Origin: a virus
Strand: one strand, 5' to 3'
Virus record (IMG/VR): IMGVR_UViG_3300044712_000791
Coordinates: 1-54,377 of that record
Length of the DNA stretch: 54,377 nucleotides
Below the pieces are notes generated by a model. That model did not search any database. It was not told the DNA's origin and worked only from the letters and a program-made list of their open reading frames with translations. Shown here in pieces: positions 15,271 through 25,100 of this stretch. The position numbers and the translations under genes were made by a program. Position 1 is the first letter of the stretch; each line of letters opens with the position of its first letter.

Positions 15271-15331
15271 TCCGCCTCGAGCTGATCCACCAGGCGCCAC
15301 ACACACACCACCGATCACAGGAGCCCATCAC

Positions 15332-16324
15332 ATGGCCACCCAAGACGTTTTCAACCCCGACGGCTTCACGCTCAGCGAGCTGACCGCCGCCATCAACGAA
15401 CTGCCGCACGTCCCGACCCAGCTCGGCGACTCGGGCCTGTTCGAGTACGCCGGTGTCTCGAACCTGACCGTGCAGATCGAGAAGCAGGGCGAGGTCCTGG
15501 CCCTCGTGCAGTCCGCCCCGCGCGGCGCGCCCGGTGCCGAAATCGGCCGCAACAGCCGCAACCTGCGCTACTTCGGTCTGGCCCACCTGCCGCTGAAGGA
15601 CGCACTGATGGCCGACGAGGTCCAGGGCGTGCGCACCTTCGGCGACGAGAACGCGCCGCTGCCGATCGACACCAAGCGCAACGAGATCCTGAACAAGGGC
15701 CGCCGCCGCTACGACCTGACGCTCGAGTACCACCGCGTCAACGCGCTGAAAGGCATCCTGCTCGATGCCGATGGCTCGGTCATGTACAACTTCTTCGACG
15801 AGTTCGGCGTCACGCAGAACACGCTCGACTTCGAGCTGGACCAGGCCGGCACCGACGTGCGCCTGAAGTGCGACACCGCGATCAACATGATCGAGGACGA
15901 GCTGGGCGGCAACCCGTACAGCGGCATGGTCGCCTACTGCGGCCGGACCTTCTGGCAGTCCCTCATCGGCCACAAGTCGGTGAAGGAGACCTACCTGAAC
16001 CAGGCCCAGGCCGCGCAGCTGCGCAACAGCCCGGTCGACGCGCTCGACTTCGGCGGCGTGCGCTGGATCAAGTACCGCGGCGCGGCCAACGGCTCGCAGA
16101 TGATCGGCGCCAACGACGCCTACATCGTGCCGACCGGCGTGTCCGGCCTGCTGCTGGGTCGCTTCGGTCCCGCCAACTACATGGAGACCGTCAACACGAT
16201 CGGCCTGCCGATCTACGCCAAGGGCATCCCGCGCCCGAACAACACCGCCGTGGACATCGAGATGCAGTCCAACCCGCTGCACCTGCTGACCCGGCCGCGC
16301 GCGGTCATCAAGGCGTCCATCTGA
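15332..16324 (+). CDS. Major capsid protein (lambda gpE family)
   Basis: 330 aa against 341 for gpE. The N-terminal FTLSELTAAINELPHVPTQL, the segments TKRNEILNKGRRRYDLTLEY and VMYNFFDEFGVTQNTLDFEL, and the end HLLTRPRAVIKASI follow the gpE family closely. It forms the HK97-fold capsid shell. AGGAG at 15319-15323 lies upstream of ATG. Next in order are the connector genes, as in lambda. Confidence 0.92.
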   Translation: MATQDVFNPDGFTLSELTAAINELPHVPTQLGDSGLFEYAGVSNLTVQIEKQGEVLALVQSAPRGAPGAEIGRNSRNLRYFGLAHLPLKDALMADEVQGVRTFGDENAPLPIDTKRNEILNKGRRRYDLTLEYHRVNALKGILLDADGSVMYNFFDEFGVTQNTLDFELDQAGTDVRLKCDTAINMIEDELGGNPYSGMVAYCGRTFWQSLIGHKSVKETYLNQAQAAQLRNSPVDALDFGGVRWIKYRGAANGSQMIGANDAYIVPTGVSGLLLGRFGPANYMETVNTIGLPIYAKGIPRPNNTAVDIEMQSNPLHLLTRPRAVIKASI

Positions 16325-16347
16325 CCGACGGCTGAGGCCCTGACGCC

Positions 16348-16674
16348 ATGAGCTTCGACAACGACCTCGCGGACTTCTTCGACGTCACCGAGTTCGCCGT
16401 GACCGTCACCCGCTCGCGCCTGCTGGCCGACGACGTGACGTTCACCGCGATCCCCGGCGTCGTCGACCAGGAAGCCCTCGACGGTCGTGTCGTCGCGGCC
16501 ATGCGCCAGATCGCCTACGCCACTGGCCCGGACGTGATCGAGGGCGACACCGTGACCCTGGCGGGCACCGGCGCGGCAGCGGCCTTCAACGGCAGCTACC
16601 GCGTCATCCAGCCCGAACGGGTCAACGACGGCGCCGAGTCCCGCGCCTTCCTGCAGCTGATCGCCGCCTCATGA
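16348..16674 (+). CDS. Head-tail connector protein (lambda FII-like position)
   Basis: 108 aa, matching the size of lambda gpFII (117 aa). It begins with an acidic helix (DNDLADFFDVTEFAV), followed by strands ending GSYRVIQPERVNDGAESRAF. This resembles small phage head-tail joining proteins that read a position from the drilled neck. It overlaps the next gene by 4 nt. Identification depends on place and size as well as pattern. Confidence 0.7.
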   Translation: MSFDNDLADFFDVTEFAVTVTRSRLLADDVTFTAIPGVVDQEALDGRVVAAMRQIAYATGPDVIEGDTVTLAGTGAAAAFNGSYRVIQPERVNDGAESRAFLQLIAAS

Positions 16675-17126
16675 GCCAGTCCATCCCCTTCCAGCTGTCG
16701 GCCGCCGTCATCGGCGCCCTGCGCGAACAGCTCGAGGCCGATGGGGTCGTCGTGCGCGACAACCCCACCAGCCGGACGCAGCTCGACACGGGCCCGCGCG
16801 TCGTCTTCATCGAAGACGCGGACGACGACCTGCTGAACAAGCCGGGCCAGGCTGAGGGGCGGACGTTCGGCTTCGTGATCGGCGTCATCAACCGCACCGA
16901 CGACCCGCGCGCCGGTGCGGACGCTGACATGCAGCGCGCCAAGGGCATCGCCACCCAGGCGCTGCTGGCGGCGTGCCGTGCACTGCAGGCGACGAAGGAC
17001 ATCGCCACGTTCCAGGCCCCGCGCGAAGGCCGGCGCACCTACCGACACGAGCACATCGACGTCGGCGGCGCGCTGATCCTGACCCGCTACGAAATCGACT
17101 ACCGACTGCCCGCCGTTCGCGGGTGA
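16671..17126 (+). CDS. Tail completion / tail terminator protein (gpU-like position)
   Basis: 151 aa. Mixed alpha/beta protein with LSAAVIGALREQLEADGVVV near the start and HEHIDVGGALILTRYEIDYR at the end. This is the usual pattern of minor tail proteins that cap the tail tube next to the head (lambda U or Z). It lies directly before the tail tube gene. Which of the two lambda roles it plays is not decided. Confidence 0.65.
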   Translation: MSQSIPFQLSAAVIGALREQLEADGVVVRDNPTSRTQLDTGPRVVFIEDADDDLLNKPGQAEGRTFGFVIGVINRTDDPRAGADADMQRAKGIATQALLAACRALQATKDIATFQAPREGRRTYRHEHIDVGGALILTRYEIDYRLPAVRG

Positions 17127-17146
17127 ACCACTTCTAGGAGCCAACC

Positions 17147-17899
17147 ATGGCACTTTCGACCGCACAGGGCTTCATCGGCGCCGGTGACGTCCTCATCGCT
17201 CCCATCGACTCTGCCGGCGTGCGCGGCAAGCTGGTGGACATCGGCAACACCACGAAGCTGGGCATCAAGCCCGCCTCGACCATCAAGGAACAGAAGAGCA
17301 AGAAGCGCGACAGCTACGGCCAGATCCTCGAGACCACCGCGCTGCAGGAGCCGGCCGAACTGTCGATGACCCTCGAGACCGTCAACCGCGAGGGCCTGCG
17401 CTACGCCTTCATGGGCGAGGACACGGCCTACAGCCAGGCGTCCGGCACCGTGAGCAACGAGGCGGCCACCGCCGTGCTCGACGGCTGGGTGCAGCTGTCG
17501 AAGGAGGAAATCAGCTCCGTCGTCATCACGAACAGCGCCGGCACCACGACCTACGTGCTGGGCACCGACTACGAACTGAACCCCCGCCTGGGCATGTTCA
17601 AGGCGAAGACCGGCGGCGCCATCACCGACGGCCAGGCGCTGCAGGTGGACTTCGCCTACGCGGCGTTCACCGGCGCGGCCATCCGCGGCAACGTGCAGCC
17701 GCAGATCCGCGCCTATCTGCTGCTGGACGGCGTCAACAAGGTCGACGACTCGATCGGCATCCTCGAGGTCTGGGAAGTCGTGCTGACCCCGTCGAGCGAG
17801 TTCGACTGGTTCAAGGACGACTTCAACACGATCGAGCTGACCGGCAAGCTGAAGACGCCGGCCGGCAAGACCGAGCCGTTCCTCTTCAAGGCCCGCTGA
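17147..17899 (+). CDS. Major tail tube protein
   Basis: 250 aa against 246 for lambda gpV. It has GFIGAGDVLIAPIDSAGVRG, KEQKSKKRDSYGQILET, an Ig-like second half, and the ending IELTGKLKTPAGKTEPFLFK, all typical of phage tube proteins. AGGAG at 17135-17139 is a strong ribosome site, as expected for a very abundant protein. It builds the tube whose length is set by the tape measure protein. Confidence 0.85.
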   Translation: MALSTAQGFIGAGDVLIAPIDSAGVRGKLVDIGNTTKLGIKPASTIKEQKSKKRDSYGQILETTALQEPAELSMTLETVNREGLRYAFMGEDTAYSQASGTVSNEAATAVLDGWVQLSKEEISSVVITNSAGTTTYVLGTDYELNPRLGMFKAKTGGAITDGQALQVDFAYAAFTGAAIRGNVQPQIRAYLLLDGVNKVDDSIGILEVWEVVLTPSSEFDWFKDDFNTIELTGKLKTPAGKTEPFLFKAR

Positions 17900-17925
17900 C
17901 GCGGCGCTGACCCGGTCCCACCACC

Positions 17926-18138
17926 ATGGCACAAGGCGATCCCTGGCTCTTGCCAGACGGTCGCCGTGCCGTGGAAGTGGGCCGCACCGCGCGCCTGCTG
18001 CGCGCGGTCCCGATCCTCGAGACGGCGCCCTTCATGGCGCCGTCTGTCCTTGTGTGGCGCGCCGACTGCACCCCGCTGCCGGCCCGCTACCTGCACGGCG
18101 ACATCCCCAGCGCGCCCCAGCCCGAAAGCCCCGCCTGA
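17926..18138 (+). CDS. Small protein between tail tube and tape measure
   Basis: 70 aa. Contains PWLLPDGRRAVEVGRTARLL and a Pro-rich C-terminus. In most siphophages this slot holds tail assembly chaperones, often made with a frameshift. Here there is a single short gene that ends 3 nt before the tape measure start, and I see no slippery heptamer. It may be a reduced chaperone or an unrelated protein. Confidence 0.5.
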   Translation: MAQGDPWLLPDGRRAVEVGRTARLLRAVPILETAPFMAPSVLVWRADCTPLPARYLHGDIPSAPQPESPA

Positions 18139-18141
18139 CCC

Positions 18142-21100
18142 ATGGCCACTGCCGCACGCATCCGGTACGACATCGAGGCCAACGCCACGGGCGCGGCCGA
18201 AGTCGAGCGCCTGGCCACTGAGCTGGAACAGCTCGACGGCGCCTTCCCGTCCGACCTGGCACAACAGGCGCGCGACGCGTCCCGCCAGCTCGCCGCGCTG
18301 GGCGAACAACAGGCGGCCATCGACGTCTTCGTCCAGCTCAAGCGCGATGCCGAGGGCGCGCGCGACGGACTGGACCAGGCCCAGGCCGCCGCCCAGGCCT
18401 TCGCGCGCGAGCTGGCCCAGTCCGGCACGCCGACCCGCACGCAGGCCGGCCAGCTCGAGCGCCTGCGCGACGCGGTGCGCACCGCGAAGGACGAGCTGCT
18501 GGCGCAGACGCGGGCCGTCGAGACCGCGCGCGCCAACCTGGCCCAGTACGGCATCACCGGCGCCGACGTCGCCACCAAGAGCGTGCAGCTGCGCACCCAG
18601 GTGGCGGCCGTCCGGTCCGAGGTCGAGCAACTGGCACGCACGGGCCAGACCGCCAGCGGCTTCGGGCAGCTGGTGCGCGACACCGACAGCGCGCGCACCC
18701 GCATGGAAGCTGCTGCGCGCGCGGCCGACGAGTTCGGCAGCAGCATCGGCCAGTCCGGCCCGCCGACGGCCGCCCAGGCCACCCGCCTGCGCGAGCTGCG
18801 CGCCGCGGCCGACTCTGCCCGGTCCGAGTTCGAGCAGCTGCAGCTCAGCACCGTCGAACAGGCCCAAGCGCTGCGCCAGGCCGGCGCGAACACCGAACAG
18901 CTCACGATCGCGGCCCGGCAGCTCGCCGCCGCGCAGCAGGCCAACACCGCCGCCGGCCGCGCCACCGCGAACGCCTACGCAGAGCAGGGCGCCGCCGCGC
19001 AGCGCGCCGCCTCGCAACAGGCCCAGGCGCAGACCACCGTCCGCGAGGGCCTGAACGGCATCGCCGGCCAGCTGCGCACCCTACAGCAGCTCGCAGGCGC
19101 CGCACTGGGCGGCCAGCTTCTGGGCGGCGTGATCGGCGACATCAGCCGCACCGCCGACGCCTACAGCAACCTGGCCGGCCGCATCCGCCTCGTGACCGGT
19201 GAGGGCGCCGCCTTCGACCAGGCCTTCCAGGGCGTGTTCGACATCGCGCAGCGCACGAACAGCCAGCTGGAAAGCACGGGCCAGCTCTTCACGCGCATCG
19301 CGCAGGCCGGCCGCCAGATCGGCGTGTCGACGACCGACGCGCTGTCGCTGACCGAGACCATCAACCAGGCCATCCAGGTCTCCGGCGCGTCCGCAGAGTC
19401 CGCCGACGCGGCGATCATCCAGCTGATCCAGGGCCTGCAGTCCGGCGTGCTGCGCGGCGAGGAATTCAACAGCGTGATGGAACAGGCCCCGCGCCTGGCC
19501 CAGGCGCTGGCCGCCGGCCTGGGCGTCACCACCGGCGAGCTGCGCAAGCAAGCCGAAGCCGGCCGCCTGACCAGCGAGGTCGTGATCGGCGCGCTGCAGG
19601 GCCAGGCCGACGTCGTCGCGCGCGAGTTCGAGCGCCTGCCGCCCACCGTCGGCCGCGCCATCACCAACCTGACCACGAGCTGGACGCGCTACGTCGGCGA
19701 GGTCGACCAGGCCAACGGCATCAGCGCCGCCGCCGCCAGTGCCATCAATGCGCTGGCCGGCAATCTCGACACCCTGGGCACCGTGCTGCTGGCCGCCGGC
19801 AAGGCCGCCGCCGCCTACAAGGCGATCCAGCTGGCCCAGACCTTCCTGGGCAACGCGCAGGCCGTCGCAGCCGTGACCACCGCCCGCCAGGCGGAAGCGC
19901 TGGCCACCACGCGCGCGACCGCCGCGACCGTCGCCGACACGGCCGCCACGGCGACCAACACCGCCGCGAAGAACGCGGCAGCGGCCGGCCTGGCCAACGT
20001 CGGCAGCGCCGCCGCGAACGCCGTGACCCTGGGCGCGCGGCTGGCCGGTATCTTCGCCACGCTGCGCACCTTCACGCTGGTCGGTGTCGTCACCAACCTG
20101 GGCACCATCGGCACCGCGCTGGGCGAGGGCATCGCCAAGTGGATGGGCTACGGCAAGGCCATCGAGGACGCCGAGCGCACGCTGCGCGTCGAGGAAGCCA
20201 CCGCACGCGAGAACGCCCGCCAGGCCCAAGCGCTGGCCCAGGCCAAGCAACTGGCCGCCGAGCGTGCGCTCGAGCTGACCGCCGCGTCAAAGCAGCTGGT
20301 CTCCGAGTTCGAAGGCGTGCGCGCGAAGGGCGGCACCGTCGTCGACGCGCTCGACAAGGTGTCGAAGAGCCTGCAGCTGGGCGACATCCAGAGCATCCGC
20401 GACGCGGCGACCGCGCTGGACGCGCTGGCCGTCAAGGGCCAGATCACCGGCGAGCAGGTGCGCGGCGCGCTGGCCAGCGCACTCGAAGGCGCCGACCTGC
20501 GGGTCTTCGAGACCAACGCGCTGGCCGCCTTCGACAACAGCGAGCAGGGCGCCCGGCGCCTGGCCGCCGCCCTCGAGTCGGTGACGATCGAGGCCCTGCG
20601 CCGCGCCGGCACCAGCGCGCAGGAGCTGCAGACCGGGTTCAGCAGCGCGACCAACAGCGCGCTGAACGACGTCGACATCCTGGGCCGCGAGCTGCAGCGC
20701 CTGGGCACGAACGCATCCGAGGCCGGCCGGCTGCTGTCAGGCAGTCTCGACCGGGCCCTCGACGCCTCGCGCACCGAGCGCGCGGTGCAGGCCGTGATCG
20801 ACCGATGGGAAGAGCTGGGCCGCCAGGGCCTCGTCACCGGCGAGCAGCTGGCCGCCGGCCTCGAGCAGGCGCGCGGCAAGCTCGACGAGCTGCGGCCCGG
20901 CGTCAACTCGCTCGACGAGGCCCTGCGGACCTTCGGCCTGCGCAGCCAGGCGCAGCTGCAGGCCACGGCCGCCAACTTCCAGCAGGCCTGGGACCAGATC
21001 CGCAACAGCACGCAGGTCGGGCTCGCCGACAAAATCCGCGCCTTCGAGCAGTACCGCGACGCGGCGACGGCCGCCAACGGCGGCGTGGTGCCGTCGGAGC

Positions 21101-21744
21101 TGCGCCTGCAGGAAGAGCTGCTGAAGTCGGCCGCCGCAGCGCGCGACCTGAAGACCTCGTTCGACGAAGTCGGCCGCGCCGGCACCAGCAACCTCGACCG
21201 CATCAGCGAGCGCGCGAACCAGACGGCCGGCGTGCTCGACTCGCTGGCCGAGCGCAACCGCCGCATCACCGAGGAAAGCGCCGCGAGCGACGCGGCCCGC
21301 CGGTCGATCAACCGCACCGCCAGCGACAACAGCGGCCTGCAGACCCTCGAGCAGAAGATCCGCGACGGCACGCTGAGCGCGAACGACCTGCAGCTCGCGC
21401 AGACCGTGTTCAGCGCCTCGCGCACGAACGCCGAAGTAGCCAGTCAGAACAGCAGCGCCTTCAGCCTGCAGGGCCTGCGCAGCGTCGAGGACACGCTCGC
21501 GCGATCGCGCACGATCCTCGAACAGGTGCAGAGCCTCGTGCAGGCGAACACGCAGGCGCAAGAAAGCCGAAACCCCCGCAACACGCGCGGCACAATCCAG
21601 ACCGCCCCGCAGTCCACGAGCCACACCGTCACCATCAAGATCGGCGGCCGGGACACCACGATCAACGCAGCCAGCGCACAGGACGCCCAGGCCCTCGCGG
21701 CCCTCCTGCAGCAGCTGGGCACCGCCTCATCCCGAGCATCCTGA
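18142..21744 (+). CDS. Tail tape measure protein
   Basis: 1200 aa. Residues 1-310 are coiled-coil-like with many Ala, Gln and Arg. About 310-540 hold the tape measure domain (GGVIGDISRTADAYSNLAGR, GLQSGVLRGEEFNSVMEQAP, VGRAITNLTTSWTRYVGEVD). A hydrophobic part near 635-670 may be a membrane-active segment, and a long helical tail follows. At roughly 1.5 angstrom per residue it would set a tail of about 180 nm. It ends in a TGATG overlap with the next gene. Confidence 0.93.
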   Translation: MATAARIRYDIEANATGAAEVERLATELEQLDGAFPSDLAQQARDASRQLAALGEQQAAIDVFVQLKRDAEGARDGLDQAQAAAQAFARELAQSGTPTRTQAGQLERLRDAVRTAKDELLAQTRAVETARANLAQYGITGADVATKSVQLRTQVAAVRSEVEQLARTGQTASGFGQLVRDTDSARTRMEAAARAADEFGSSIGQSGPPTAAQATRLRELRAAADSARSEFEQLQLSTVEQAQALRQAGANTEQLTIAARQLAAAQQANTAAGRATANAYAEQGAAAQRAASQQAQAQTTVREGLNGIAGQLRTLQQLAGAALGGQLLGGVIGDISRTADAYSNLAGRIRLVTGEGAAFDQAFQGVFDIAQRTNSQLESTGQLFTRIAQAGRQIGVSTTDALSLTETINQAIQVSGASAESADAAIIQLIQGLQSGVLRGEEFNSVMEQAPRLAQALAAGLGVTTGELRKQAEAGRLTSEVVIGALQGQADVVAREFERLPPTVGRAITNLTTSWTRYVGEVDQANGISAAAASAINALAGNLDTLGTVLLAAGKAAAAYKAIQLAQTFLGNAQAVAAVTTARQAEALATTRATAATVADTAATATNTAAKNAAAAGLANVGSAAANAVTLGARLAGIFATLRTFTLVGVVTNLGTIGTALGEGIAKWMGYGKAIEDAERTLRVEEATARENARQAQALAQAKQLAAERALELTAASKQLVSEFEGVRAKGGTVVDALDKVSKSLQLGDIQSIRDAATALDALAVKGQITGEQVRGALASALEGADLRVFETNALAAFDNSEQGARRLAAALESVTIEALRRAGTSAQELQTGFSSATNSALNDVDILGRELQRLGTNASEAGRLLSGSLDRALDASRTERAVQAVIDRWEELGRQGLVTGEQLAAGLEQARGKLDELRPGVNSLDEALRTFGLRSQAQLQATAANFQQAWDQIRNSTQVGLADKIRAFEQYRDAATAANGGVVPSELRLQEELLKSAAAARDLKTSFDEVGRAGTSNLDRISERANQTAGVLDSLAERNRRITEESAASDAARRSINRTASDNSGLQTLEQKIRDGTLSANDLQLAQTVFSASRTNAEVASQNSSAFSLQGLRSVEDTLARSRTILEQVQSLVQANTQAQESRNPRNTRGTIQTAPQSTSHTVTIKIGGRDTTINAASAQDAQALAALLQQLGTASSRAS

Positions 21745-22145
21745 TGGCCATCACGCTGACCGCTGACGCGACCGCCCTGGCGCTCGCCGAAGACCTGCGC
21801 TGGACCGACGAGGCCGAATGGTCGCCCGTCGAGCAATCCGTCGAGCGCAGCATCACCGGCGCGCTGATCGTGTCCGTGGCCGACCGCAGCAACAGCGGCC
21901 GGCCCATCACCCTCGCGCCGCCCGACGAGTCGAGCGCATGGATGCCGCGATCGGCCCTCGAACAGCTGATGGCCTGGGCCGCCATCCCGGGCAAGCAGAT
22001 GGTGCTCACGCTGCGCGGCGTCAACCGGACCGTGATGTTCCGCCACCAGGACGCCCCGGTCCTGCAGGCCGAGCCGGTCCTCTTCATCGCGGATCCGCAA
22101 GCGGCGGACCCGCACCTCATCACGCTTCGCCTCATGCAGGTCTGA
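21744..22145 (+). CDS. Minor tail protein, 133 aa
   Basis: ATG 21744 overlaps the tape measure stop. The first half has RWTDEAEWSPVEQSVERSIT and the centre MAWAAIPGKQMVLTLRGVN. The end carries FIADPQAADPHLITLRLMQV. Proteins of this size and place connect the tape measure to the tail-tip complex (lambda gpM-like position). There is no enzyme motif. Assignment is by place. Confidence 0.65.
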   Translation: MAITLTADATALALAEDLRWTDEAEWSPVEQSVERSITGALIVSVADRSNSGRPITLAPPDESSAWMPRSALEQLMAWAAIPGKQMVLTLRGVNRTVMFRHQDAPVLQAEPVLFIADPQAADPHLITLRLMQV

Positions 22146-22148
22146 CCC

Positions 22149-25100
22149 ATGGCCATCACTTCCGCCGACATCAAGCTCATCGAGTCCGAGCGCATGACCG
22201 ACACCAGCGACGGCGGCGGCCGTCGCACGGCCACCGTCATCCCTGACGGCGCCGACATCTTCCCGAAGGTGTCGCGGCTCGACGCGGTCTATGGCCGCGT
22301 GAACCTGCGCAAGGTCTACGGCACCGTCGACACGGCCAACGTCGACACCTACGCGGGCGCCCACGCGATCGTCACCGACCCGCCCGACAACAGCCGCATC
22401 AGCGTCTGCCTGTTTAGCACCGGCAGCGACTTCGACGTGCGCAGCGGCGCGCAAGACCGCGTCGAGTCCTACGTGGTCGCAGGCCCCGAGTCGCGCATGT
22501 GGCTCTACGGCCAACAGCCGGTCGGCGCGAAGGCCATGCTGGTGTTCCAGCAGCCCGAGGAACCGCTGCCCGAGGTCGGCGACGTCTACGCGCTGACCCA
22601 AGAGAACACCGCCGGCACCATCCTGCAAACCCAGTACGTGCGCATCGACTCGATCACCCACGAGGTCCGCAACTTCGAGGACGACAAGGGGATCTACGAC
22701 TTCCGCGTCATCACGCTGGGCCTGACCAGCCCGCTGACCTATGCCTTCCGAGGCCAGGAAACGCCGGTGCGCAACAGCGCATCGAACACGCGCCTGGGCA
22801 AGGTCCGCACGACGTCGGTCGCCGACGCGGCCCGCTACTTCGGCGTGCAGCCGCTGTCCGAGCCGATCGCATCCGGCGCGCTGAGCCTGCGCGTGCCGTC
22901 GGTCTACACCTACATCGTGCCTACGACCCAGCGCGAGACCGCGCTGAGCCTGGCCGAAATCGCGGGCGCGCGCGGCTACATCGAAGCCGGCGCGACGTTC
23001 TCCGATGTTGTCAGCGGCTTCACCGGCGACAACTACTTCTTCCCGTCGGGCGTCATGCCCAACACCATCGTCATGAGCAACAGCCGGGCCGGCTGGCCGG
23101 CCACGGACGACGGATCCGGCGCGCTGGTGTTCGCGGCTTACCCGGCCGGCGGCGGCGCGATCGACTACGACGCCGGCAGCATCACCAGCCTGCTGACGCC
23201 TGGCGCCGACGGCGGCGTGAGCGTCGCCGCGCGCCACGCCGTGCCCGCCGCGCAGCCCTCGCACACGAAGCAGATCGCCGTGACCCTGGCCACGCGCGGA
23301 TCGCTCTACACCGCCACCCTGAGCCCGCCGCCGGCCCCTGGCACCGCCGTCGTCGACTACCGCGCCCTGGGCAAGTGGTATCGGCTGCGCGACGAAGACG
23401 GCAGCGGCACGCTGCGCGGCACCGATCCGGCCTACGGGACCGGGACCATCGACTACGCCACCGGCGGCGTCGTCGTGACCCTGGGCGCGCTGCCCGACGT
23501 CGGCAGCTCCGTCCTCTTCGCCTGGGGCAGCGCGACGCACTACACCCAGCGCGTGGGCGCCACCGTCGATGCGGACACCCGGTGCCGCCAGACCATCCAG
23601 CTGGCCGACAGCCCGGTGCAGTCCAACAGCGTGGTGCTGACCCTGCAGTACGGCAGCGCGCCCGTGACGGTTTCGCTCAACAGCTCGAACACCGGCGCCA
23701 ACGCCAACCTGCAGGCCAGCGTCGACATCAAGAGCGGCCTGGTGTCGATCCTCTACATCGGCAACCTGCCGGACCCGGGCTCGACCATCGGCGTGGCCTA
23801 CAGCGCGCGAAACGCGGCCGTCGGCTCGCCCGAACCCGTCGACCAGACCGGCACGGCCGCCATCAGCTTCGCGGTGTCGTCGATCGACAGCGGAAAGGAA
23901 ATCGCGCCCGGCACCCTGCGCATGAACCTGCCCATGGTCGGATCGCTACAGGCCTCCGGCGGCGCCTACGTGGTGCGCGCGATCTACGAAGGCACCGTGC
24001 AGCTGGTCGACGACGGCCTGGGCGCGCTGCGAATCGCCGATGGTCAGTTCCTGACCGTGTCGGGCGCTTCGACTCAGACCGGCAACCCGACGGCCACCCT
24101 GACCGCCGGCACGTCCATCGGCTCGATCAACTACACGACCGGCTCCATCAGCATCAGCGGCTCGATCCCACTGCAGGGCAAGGTCTGGCAGACCCCGCTG
24201 GGCATCCGGCCCGGCGCCTGGGTCGACGCCACCGGCACCGCGACCCGCTACGGCAAGCTGTTCGGACTGGACTGGATGCCGACCGACAAGCCGGCGACCT
24301 ACAGCTTCGAGCCCGCCGACGCGACGACGACCAGCTCGAGCGTCACCGAGTCCTTCACCTGGGCGCAGGCCCCGCTGCGCGTGAACATCGCCAAGTCGAC
24401 CGGCGATGCGGTCGTGCCCGGCAGCGTGGTCTTCCGCATCGGCGCGAACCTGGGAACCAACGTCAACCAGTACATCGACCGCGGCGGCGTGATCGTGCGC
24501 AACGTCGACACCGACACCGGCGCCGCGACGTCGTGCGGAACGATGAACTACCTGTCCGGCGAGGCGACGGTCACGGACTGGTATGCCGTCGCCCTGGGCG
24601 GCAGCGTGCTGGTGCAGTCCTGCCTGACCAGTCGCGGCGAGTTTGTCGCCGATGAAGCCTTCTTCCGCACCGCCGGCTCGCCCGTTCGCACCGGCTCGCT
24701 CTTCGTGCAGGCAACCACCGAGGACGGCCTGGTGGCCTCCGGATCGGCCAACGTCGACGGCGACGTCACCGGCACCCTGATCGAAGGCACGATCGAGCAG
24801 GACATGGGCGTCGTGTCCCTGCGCTTCGGCGAGTGGAAGCCGGTCGCCGGGAACGAGACCGAGCCCTGGTATGACCCCGCGCTGATCGACCCGAGCGACA
24901 GCACGCGCGTCTGGAAGCCGACCCGGGTCTTCCCGTCGACCATCCGCTACTCGTGCATCGTGACCAGCAACGTGGCGCTGGACACCGCGATCCTGGGCCT
25001 TGACCCGGTGCGCCTGCCGCTCGACGGCCGCGTGCCCATCTTCCGGCCGGGCGACGTCGCGGTGATCCACAACACCCAGTCGATCGTGCTCACCAACCCG

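Noticed and set aside
17900-18145. Programmed frameshift for a tail assembly chaperone
   Set aside because: No slippery heptamer such as runs of A, T or G is found before 18138, and the second frame has no chaperone-like extension.
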